From IMG/VR virus record IMGVR_UViG_3300034685_000071, positions 1 through 27,207 of that record: a stretch of DNA of 27,207 bases, one strand, 5' to 3'. How positions within the stretch are numbered: the first letter of the stretch is position 1; the number at the start of each line of letters is the position of its first letter. The notes under the pieces are model-generated. The model searched no databases and had not been told where the DNA came from. It was given only the letters and a program-made list of their open reading frames with translations. Positions 20,684 through 27,207 of the stretch are shown piece after piece. The position numbers were made by a program, and so were the translations under genes. Source of the stretch: a virus.

Positions 20684-21965
20684 TCCACAAGAGTTTATGC
20701 AGTTTATACAAGAGTTCCCAGAGGTAGTCCCTTATCTTGAAGCAGATGAAGGACTGATGGCTGAGATAATATTAGACCCTAATTTTAGGGAGGAGATAAA
20801 GCAAGAGGTGTACGTTATGAGAGGCGAAGAACCCCCTGCACCAGAGCAACCTGCTCCTATGGTTACAGCGGACCAGTACGGTAGAAAAACAGGAGAGGGG
20901 TTCGCTCCTTCTACTGCTGATGGTGGTTGGGATTTTTCTAACAACCGCAAATTTTACGATGAAGAGGCTTTAGCAATAAAAGGCGGAGAAGCTGGCTCCA
21001 AAGGATATGACTCCCCTGTTACTAGAGAATGGGGAACTTCTGAGCGAGCGGAATACACATGGCAACCATCTTATAAGGTTAATTCGCCTTCTGGCATGAG
21101 CTACGTGGTGGGTGAGGCACAGGCTAAGAAGATGTTCGAGCATATGGTAAATGGGGGCTACGCTAGACCAGAGGACTTCGAAAAACTTGTACAGCCCACA
21201 GGAAACACAATGAAAACCTACGACCTCGAAAACACAAACAAGACTATCGAAAATAACCAGAAACAGTACCAATGGATGAATGAGCAATACGCCAAAGACC
21301 CAGAAGCCGAAATGCAAAGGCGTGCTGAGCAATGGGACGATTATTATAGAGGACAGGACTACAAAAAGACAGGAGCACAAACCCCTGTAGACACATATGG
21401 GCAAAGGGAGCTAGACAGGCTGTACACTGGCAAGCAAAGGGAAGAGGATAACATAAATGCTTTCATAGGTGCTAATGCAGGTAAAGTCTACCCACAGCAA
21501 CCCAAACCTCAAACATATCAATATGAGAATTTCGATGCCTCTGGAAAGTCTATGGGCTTTACTACAGGTACAAATGGGAAGTCTAATTACATGCAAGGCG
21601 CTGTCTATGTAAAAGCCCCTAATGGCAAGAGCTACAACACAGGGTATCAGCCTCCTGCAAATAATCCTGCAACCACTGTAAAATCCCAACCTGCCCTAAA
21701 TTTTAAGGCGGACTTTAATAATTTTAAGAGTGGTGTCAAAGACATTGTGTATGGGAAAAGCTCAAGGGACAAAGATAGGGACAGAAGAAAAAGCCCTGCT
21801 GTGGTTACAGCTAAGCCTGCCACAAAGCCGAAGCCTGCTACAACTACCACAACCAAGGTTACAAGTGGAGGCACAGTGAACAAGAATACAGGTTCTAGTG
21901 TAGGGAGTAGAATAGCAAACTCTATAAAAGACAAGCTACTCGCAAGCTTAAGAAAGGGGAAATAA
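20679..21965 (+). CDS. Putative internal virion/ejection protein, 428 aa
   Basis: I do not recognise the family. The first 60 residues are an acidic helical segment (MNPQEFMQFIQEFPEVVPYL). The middle is hydrophilic and rich in Tyr, Gln and Asn with helical stretches. The end is basic, with KDRDRRK followed by Ala/Lys/Pro/Thr-rich linkers and an amphipathic SIKDKLLASLRKGK tail. It is first in a block of three long, low-complexity genes after the nozzle and lysis region, which is where podoviruses place their internal core proteins. That placement is the basis for the label. Its ATG lies in the second 43-nt block. Confidence 0.6.
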   Translation: MNPQEFMQFIQEFPEVVPYLEADEGLMAEIILDPNFREEIKQEVYVMRGEEPPAPEQPAPMVTADQYGRKTGEGFAPSTADGGWDFSNNRKFYDEEALAIKGGEAGSKGYDSPVTREWGTSERAEYTWQPSYKVNSPSGMSYVVGEAQAKKMFEHMVNGGYARPEDFEKLVQPTGNTMKTYDLENTNKTIENNQKQYQWMNEQYAKDPEAEMQRRAEQWDDYYRGQDYKKTGAQTPVDTYGQRELDRLYTGKQREEDNINAFIGANAGKVYPQQPKPQTYQYENFDASGKSMGFTTGTNGKSNYMQGAVYVKAPNGKSYNTGYQPPANNPATTVKSQPALNFKADFNNFKSGVKDIVYGKSSRDKDRDRRKSPAVVTAKPATKPKPATTTTTKVTSGGTVNKNTGSSVGSRIANSIKDKLLASLRKGK

Positions 21966-21966
21966 C

Positions 21967-24900
21967 ATGGGAATTGTAGCAAGCGTTAAGAATTTTTTTA
22001 CACCATCTAAGAAGAAAGACCCTAAAAATAGTAAGATAGTACAAAGCCAAAAGAGCACAGGCAACAAGAGCACTTCTAACGGCAAAAACACTGGCTCTAT
22101 CAAGAGCAATGTTAAGCCTGCTGTGGAGCTAAAAAAGACTGTGAACACAGTCAATAACAAAGTAGTTAAACCTGCTGTAGACACTGTAACCAAGCCTTAC
22201 GTTCAGAAAGTTAAGCAGGCTGAGCAAAAGGCTACTAACTCTGGAGCTAAATCCACATCTGGAGGCAGAGCACAACTTAGCACAGATGCTAGGTTACAGC
22301 AGGTTCTTGAGCAGAATAAACTCAAGCGTGAGCAAGGCAACAAGACCTCTTTAGACTACACAGGTGGGGTAGGTAATCAGTACATAACTGCAACCAGAGG
22401 AGGTAAGAAGTATAACTTCAAAACTGACCTTGCCACTGCGAAGCAGAGAGACCAAGTTATAGGTACGACAGGAAGATTAGCTCAAAACCTAGCCTTCAAC
22501 AACCCTATGTCAAATGCACCACTTCAAGCTGTAACAGGAGCTTATAGAGGGATGCAGGATGCTAGAAAGCAAGGCTCTAACCCCCTACTCGGAGGCTTAA
22601 AAGGAGCAGGAGGTGCTTTAGGGCAGTACGGTAAAAACCTAGTAACTAGGGATGGCTTCCAGTATGATTCTGAAATTGAGGCTGTGATGAACGCCAGAGG
22701 TAAAGACCCAAGCGGAGCTAGAGATAAGTATGACATAGCTTTAGGACTTGGAGCAGGGCTACTGTCACCTAGCATCACAGACCTCAAGGGGCTAGGCAAA
22801 GGCGTGTCTAAGGGCGTTTCCGCATTAACAGGCGGGAAACTAGACCTTACGGATGCTCTTCAAATGGGAGCTACAGCAAACAGAAAATTAGTTCCTGCAA
22901 CTAAGTCGATGGGTGTAGACCCTAAAGATGTAGACACCCTACTAAATAGTAAGCAGGCAATAAAAAAAGCCAAGGCAGTGAAAGACAGTACCCCAACAGC
23001 TAGTAAACTCACTAAGGATGACTTTATGCAGAGAATGTTAGAAGCTCAAAGAGCGAAGCAAGCTGTTAGTGCAGATATCGCCTCTACTGGGACAAAGTCA
23101 GCCAAAGCTAGTAAGGAGACCAAAGCCTTGATAAGCTCAGAGCTTGCACAAAGAGCAGACGACCTTGCAGGCATGACTCCTGCTATGAGACAGCAAGCTA
23201 TTGGTGAAATAGTAGCCAAGCACGTTGACGACCCTGCGGAGCTTAAAAGACTTACTGATGGTTACACTAGCTCTGCCAATAAGAAGTTCGGGCAAACTAC
23301 CACAGAAGCGGTAGCTAAGCAGGTTGATGACGCCCCTCCTGTAGCCCCTGCTAAAAAGAAAAGAGGCAGACCGCCTAAGAATAAAACAGCACCATCACCA
23401 GAAGAGTTAAAACAGAAGATAACCGCTCCTAAGTCTAATGTCATCCCATTTAAAGCTAATAATACAGGGCAGATGGCTATGGATTTATCTCAGTATGGTG
23501 TTAAAGGTATAGACGAAGCCCCTGCAATGCTTAAGCAAGCTGATGCTTTAACTTCCATGCCTAAGCAGATAGACGGACAGATGGATTTAGCTCAGCTAAT
23601 GAAGCAAAACCAGAACATGCCAAAATTCAACGTAACACCGAGCGGGCAGATGGCTATGGACTTATCTCAGTATGGCATGAAGAACTTTGACGATACGTTA
23701 GGCAGTGCAAGACAGGCGGATGCGGTAGTGCCTCCTAGAATAGAACCTATAAAAGGGCAGATGGATTTTTCTCAGCTAGGTAAACAGGCTGACGATATAG
23801 CAGGGCAAGGAGCTACATTTGGAGCAAAGCAAGCTGATGCTATGGCAGGAGCTAAAGCTGACCCTTTTGCGCCTAAGACAGCAGAAGATATAGCACGTGC
23901 CGAGTTTGAGGCGGATGCAGTTGGGAATACTAAAAACCCTTCTAGGTTAAATAAAACCCTTAAGACACTAGGCACACTAGGAGGAGGAGCTTTCTTAGGC
24001 ACATTACTGTTTGGGGGGGAAGATAAACCTACGAAAGACCCTTACGCTGAGCCTACTGAGGGGGTTGCAGAAGAAGCCACCGCCTCAAGCGGTTCTGGTA
24101 GAGCGGGCGGTGGCGCAGGTTATGGCGGTGGCGCAGGTTATGGCGGTGGCGCAGGTTATGGCGGTGGCGCAGGGATGCTAGACCCTAACATGCAGGATAC
24201 AGGCGGATATGGAACACCTTATAGCGAAGCGGAGTATCAAGCTTACCTTGCTAACCAAGATGCCTACAAGCAGATGGTTGCACAGGCTATGGGACAGCCT
24301 TCTATGGCTAATGATATCATGGCTATGCTAGGGCAACCTTCTGGTGCTGTACTTGGGGATTACGCAGACCTTATGGCACAGCTAGGAATTAACCCTAACA
24401 TCCCTGTGGGACAGCTAGGACAGCAACTTCAAGACTCTGGTATTACTATGATGCCAGATAACTTCATGGACTACGAGCAGTGGGCAGGCGGGTTTGAGCA
24501 GGCAGGACAGGCTCTTGATACAGGGCAGACAGACCTACAGGGTGCTTTAGCCTTTATACAAGCTCAGATGCAACCACAGTTCGACCAAGCTGTAAAAGGG
24601 CTAAACGCTCAGTATGAGGCGAGACTTAACGCTCTTAAGGAGGACTTAGCTTCAAGAGGACTGTTAAACTCTGGAATTTACGACCAAGCAGTGCTTCTGC
24701 TTAATCAAGACCTATCAGCCTCACTGGTAGCCTTAAATGCAGAGCACAACGCCAACCTGTTACAAATGGGTATGCAGTATTGGGGAGATAACCAAGACAG
24801 GGCTATGCAACTTCGCCAGATGTATATGCAAGAGAAGCAAATAGCTATAGAGAACTACTATAAGCAGATGCAGATGCAAATGCAGATAGGGCAAATCAAC

Positions 24901-25110
24901 ACTGAGAACATGCAAAGAGCTAAAGATAGGCAGTACGAGGTAGCTATGACACTGCTTCAAAGTGAGCTTGAGAAACAGGCAATCATGCTTAAGTATGGCA
25001 TGGATGGCATGAACATGGCTAATGAGCAGTACCTAAAAGGTCTTAACAAACAGATTCCTAACGTATACAATACAAATAAGAACACCAACGTGAATATGAA
25101 CTATAATTAA
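21967..25110 (+). CDS. Putative internal virion/ejection protein with AT-hook and glycine repeats, 1047 aa
   Basis: No family recognised. Order along the protein: a basic Ser/Lys/Asn-rich front (1-100), a mixed helical region, an AT-hook-like KKKRGRPPKNK (463-473), and four copies of GQM-based motifs (GQMAMDLSQYG twice, GQMDLAQL and GQMDFSQL once each; about 498-605). Then come a glycine-rich hydrophobic stretch TLGTLGGGAFLGTLLFGG (about 666-684), GGGAGY repeats (714-736), and a long Gln/Met-rich coiled coil (about 850-1030). These fit a protein packed with DNA inside the head and injected through the membrane, but this is inference from composition and position. Confidence 0.65.
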   Translation: MGIVASVKNFFTPSKKKDPKNSKIVQSQKSTGNKSTSNGKNTGSIKSNVKPAVELKKTVNTVNNKVVKPAVDTVTKPYVQKVKQAEQKATNSGAKSTSGGRAQLSTDARLQQVLEQNKLKREQGNKTSLDYTGGVGNQYITATRGGKKYNFKTDLATAKQRDQVIGTTGRLAQNLAFNNPMSNAPLQAVTGAYRGMQDARKQGSNPLLGGLKGAGGALGQYGKNLVTRDGFQYDSEIEAVMNARGKDPSGARDKYDIALGLGAGLLSPSITDLKGLGKGVSKGVSALTGGKLDLTDALQMGATANRKLVPATKSMGVDPKDVDTLLNSKQAIKKAKAVKDSTPTASKLTKDDFMQRMLEAQRAKQAVSADIASTGTKSAKASKETKALISSELAQRADDLAGMTPAMRQQAIGEIVAKHVDDPAELKRLTDGYTSSANKKFGQTTTEAVAKQVDDAPPVAPAKKKRGRPPKNKTAPSPEELKQKITAPKSNVIPFKANNTGQMAMDLSQYGVKGIDEAPAMLKQADALTSMPKQIDGQMDLAQLMKQNQNMPKFNVTPSGQMAMDLSQYGMKNFDDTLGSARQADAVVPPRIEPIKGQMDFSQLGKQADDIAGQGATFGAKQADAMAGAKADPFAPKTAEDIARAEFEADAVGNTKNPSRLNKTLKTLGTLGGGAFLGTLLFGGEDKPTKDPYAEPTEGVAEEATASSGSGRAGGGAGYGGGAGYGGGAGYGGGAGMLDPNMQDTGGYGTPYSEAEYQAYLANQDAYKQMVAQAMGQPSMANDIMAMLGQPSGAVLGDYADLMAQLGINPNIPVGQLGQQLQDSGITMMPDNFMDYEQWAGGFEQAGQALDTGQTDLQGALAFIQAQMQPQFDQAVKGLNAQYEARLNALKEDLASRGLLNSGIYDQAVLLLNQDLSASLVALNAEHNANLLQMGMQYWGDNQDRAMQLRQMYMQEKQIAIENYYKQMQMQMQIGQINTENMQRAKDRQYEVAMTLLQSELEKQAIMLKYGMDGMNMANEQYLKGLNKQIPNVYNTNKNTNVNMNYN
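24106..24174 (+). repeat. 18-bp tandem repeat (3.8 copies)
   Basis: GGCGGTGGCGCAGGTTAT is repeated three times exactly, then in part, encoding GGGAGY units. It is GC-rich within a less GC-rich gene, and likely prone to slippage. Confidence 0.9.
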
Positions 25111-25114
25111 TGGT

Positions 25115-25147
25115 GAGGGCGAAAGCCCTCCCTGTTAAGAAGGGAGG
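25115..25147 (+). promoter_or_regulatory. Two mutually exclusive hairpins over a ribosome site
   Basis: GAGGGC-GAAA-GCCCTC (25115-25130) competes with CCTCCCT-GTTAAGA-AGGGAGG (25127-25147) because they share 25127-25130. The second hairpin hides the ribosome site AGGGAGG of the next gene. Confidence 0.5.
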
Positions 25148-25153
25148 CAGGTC

Positions 25154-27207
25154 GTGGGATTAAAAAGTGAACTTAAAAAGGGATGGGACAAAATAACCTC
25201 CACATTTACAGGCAAGAAGAAAGAGAGCCAACCTACAAATAAGAATAAATCCACTTCCAACAGCAGGAAGAAGGTTCAAATAGAGAATCAGAGAAAATCA
25301 GCAGACACAATCTCAAACTACAAAAGCCAAAATGCAAATAAGGCTATCAAGATACAAAACCAAGGGGGCACTGTACCAGAGCTTAAGAAAAAAGATGATA
25401 AAGCAGGCTCTAAGCTTTGGAAAAAGACGGTAGAGGTTCTCGACAAAGGAGGTAACTCCTTTAGGACAGGGGCGGATGCTCTTCAAACCAAAAAGACAAT
25501 CAAGGCTACTGTTGAAGGCTTTAAGCAAGGGTGGAACTGGGAGAAGGAGACAAGAGGAAGGGACATAATAGACCACAACCGCATCCTAACCAAAGCAATT
25601 GAAGCGCCTGTTGACTTGCTAGTTAAGGATAAAAAGAAAAATGCCCACACTAAAGAGACTGCAAAGAATGTTGCAGGCTTCGGTGTTGAAGTGGGTCTAG
25701 ACCCTCTTAACTATGTATCATTTGGTGGAGGAGGCTTTGCTAAAGGGCTTGTTTCTGGAGTGGGCGGAACTGTAGCGAGAGAGACAGCAGAAGCAGGGGC
25801 AAAGATAGCAGGCAAGCAGTTAATCCGTGCTACAGCGGGAAAAGGGCTTAAGGCAGACGACCTTCTTAGAGCCATTAAAGATGTGCCGGAGGAGAAAAAA
25901 GTTAAAGTTATGCAGGAGCTCGTTAAGCAGGTAAAAACAGGAGGCGCTGTGGGGAAGTACAGCGATGACGTGAGCAAGCTTGCAGGGGATGCCTACGAGC
26001 AAGTAGCCAAGACAATGGCTGAGAAGCAAGGTTTCAGTATGCAGAAAATGCTAGATGCTAAAGCAGGCTCTGGTGTTAAGATAGGCAATAAAACTCTAAT
26101 TAGCTCCTCAAAAATGCGTGATGCGGGTGCAAAACTTAATAGAGGGCTTTTCGGTGAGGCAGGCAACTTAAGAAGAGGAAATGACCGCTTTATGGAGGCT
26201 ATGCGTAAAGGCTACAAGGCAGGGCTTACAGATGATGAATACCATCTTCTTAGAATGATAGACTCGTCTGCTAGAGGGTACTCAGCTAAAGGCTTTGACA
26301 GAGCCCTTGAGAATATCTCCTCTGTTGCTAAAGGCGCAACTAAAGGGGATGAAGCGGTAGTAAGACGTATGCTTGAGCGTGGGGCTGATACTGTCGTAAA
26401 TCCTACAGCTAAGCAGATGCAGATGTACAATGCTCTTAAGAAAACAGGAGGGGAGATTGCTGAAAGAGAAGTAACTACAGGTATGCTTGGGGCAGACAGG
26501 CTTCTTGATAACTACATGCCTAGAATGAAAAGCACTAACCTTCCTAAAATAGATAACAACGCTTTAAGCAACAATAAGGTGTATCAAGAGATAGGCAAGC
26601 TTAGAAAAGAGCTAAACCCAAAAATGGGGAGTTCTAATGCTAGAAAGATGGATACTCTAAGCGTTAGGTATGCTAATAAGCTCTTATCAGAAAGTGCTCC
26701 AGAGCTTAAAGGGGTTAAGTTCTTTGAGGAGTCCCCAACTAAAGCCTTTGCACTTAGAGCCAAAGACCACTACGACAAAATGGCGCAGAAATTCAGAGCC
26801 GATGATATCATAAACTCAGTAGGTAAAAAACTTACGCTGGGCGACATACAAGAACTATCTCAGCCGAAGGGGAATGTTAAGAACTTACTTATCAAACCAT
26901 CGGAGGCTACAGTTGTACAGCGCTCTACACTGATGCAAATACCTCTTGATGCTAAAGGAACTACTCTCGGTGACGTGGTGGCGTTTGCTGAAAATCAAGG
27001 AGCAGACCTTCTGACTGTGCTTAAACAAGGAGGCTTTAAGGGAGACCCTACAGCCCTAGCCCATTTGGGCAACAGACTAGGCAAGCAGAAAGACGAGATA
27101 ATCACGCACTTAACAGACAGGGACTTATCCGCAATCTCCTCTGTAATGCAGACTAACTTACCTGCTGGAGCAGACCTTCCTGTGTATGCCCTTCCTAACA
27201 GGGTGCT
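25154..27207 (+). CDS. Putative large internal virion/ejection protein (partial, runs off right edge)
   Basis: A frame from GTG 25154 (preceded by AGGGAGG) stays open to the window end, giving at least 684 residues. The front (about 1-80) is Lys/Ser/Asn-rich and basic. Then come helical segments, VGLDPLNYVSFGGGGFAKGL (about 180-199), and RLLDNYMPRM. The DPL(N/T)Y and NYMPR phrases occur, as I recall, in large phage internal core proteins. No transglycosylase or protease motif is visible in the part present; a domain could lie beyond the edge. It is the third long gene of the ejection block. Calling it GTG-initiated rests on the ribosome site and the absence of a better ATG. Confidence 0.7.
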   Translation, partial: MGLKSELKKGWDKITSTFTGKKKESQPTNKNKSTSNSRKKVQIENQRKSADTISNYKSQNANKAIKIQNQGGTVPELKKKDDKAGSKLWKKTVEVLDKGGNSFRTGADALQTKKTIKATVEGFKQGWNWEKETRGRDIIDHNRILTKAIEAPVDLLVKDKKKNAHTKETAKNVAGFGVEVGLDPLNYVSFGGGGFAKGLVSGVGGTVARETAEAGAKIAGKQLIRATAGKGLKADDLLRAIKDVPEEKKVKVMQELVKQVKTGGAVGKYSDDVSKLAGDAYEQVAKTMAEKQGFSMQKMLDAKAGSGVKIGNKTLISSSKMRDAGAKLNRGLFGEAGNLRRGNDRFMEAMRKGYKAGLTDDEYHLLRMIDSSARGYSAKGFDRALENISSVAKGATKGDEAVVRRMLERGADTVVNPTAKQMQMYNALKKTGGEIAEREVTTGMLGADRLLDNYMPRMKSTNLPKIDNNALSNNKVYQEIGKLRKELNPKMGSSNARKMDTLSVRYANKLLSESAPELKGVKFFEESPTKAFALRAKDHYDKMAQKFRADDIINSVGKKLTLGDIQELSQPKGNVKNLLIKPSEATVVQRSTLMQIPLDAKGTTLGDVVAFAENQGADLLTVLKQGGFKGDPTALAHLGNRLGKQKDEIITHLTDRDLSAISSVMQTNLPAGADLPVYALPNRV

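Noticed and set aside
24760-24960. 66-aa leftward reading frame rich in Leu/His
   Set aside because: Antisense shadow of the Gln/Met-rich coiled coil of the 1047-aa protein.
1-27207. Integrase, CRISPR array, tRNA genes, insertion sequence
   Set aside because: None was seen: no spaced identical repeats, no cloverleaf, no recombinase or transposase motifs. Absence by eye is not proof.

Overview
The window is one stretch of a double-stranded DNA phage, or of a prophage derived from one. The host was probably a low-GC Gram-positive bacterium. Almost every gene has a strong GGAGG-type ribosome binding site, and the window carries an LLH-type holin, an NlpC/P60 lysin and an XkdX-like small protein, families common in Firmicutes phages. 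No integrase, repressor, tRNA or CRISPR array was seen. No tape-measure or major tail-tube gene is present. Instead a connector, a beta-propeller-like nozzle and three long low-complexity virion proteins follow the head genes, which suggests a short-tailed (podovirus-like) particle. Family names are from reading the translations, not from database searches.

Layout. (1) Positions 1-3284, leftward: a large unidentified protein with a C-terminal zinc-finger array that runs off the left edge, then five small genes (48-124 aa). Four of these form two pairs with the same architecture: a hairpin leader, then a 7-base ATGCTAA stop/start overlap. (2) Positions 3285-4869: 1.6 kb without a convincing gene. 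It holds a good leftward promoter feeding a hairpin-rich stretch (possibly a structured RNA), a strong G-quadruplex motif, an AT-rich block of short repeats that may be a replication origin, and a bidirectional terminator. (3) Positions 4870-8087, leftward: a 944-aa primase-helicase and a 123-aa unknown, driven by a near-consensus promoter. (4) Positions 8088-8213: divergent control region. (5) Positions 8214-15190, rightward: small and large terminase, portal, a small helical protein, scaffold, and the major capsid gene. The capsid gene is interrupted by a 914-nt group I intron that carries a LAGLIDADG endonuclease gene. (6) Positions 15266-20629: head-tail joining proteins, nozzle, tail-fibre cassette, lysin, holin. 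(7) Positions 20679-27207: three putative internal/ejection proteins, the last running off the right edge.

How it works together. The leftward module copies the genome. The rightward module is read in head, connector, fibre, lysis and ejection order. It is divided by two compact junctions (after the capsid gene and after the holin region) in which an intrinsic terminator is followed at once by an identical 43-nt block with TATAAT, ribosome binding site and start codon. The capsid message must self-splice before full-length capsid can be made. Most capsid and terminase assignments are secure. The noncoding RNA, origin and ejection roles are inferences.
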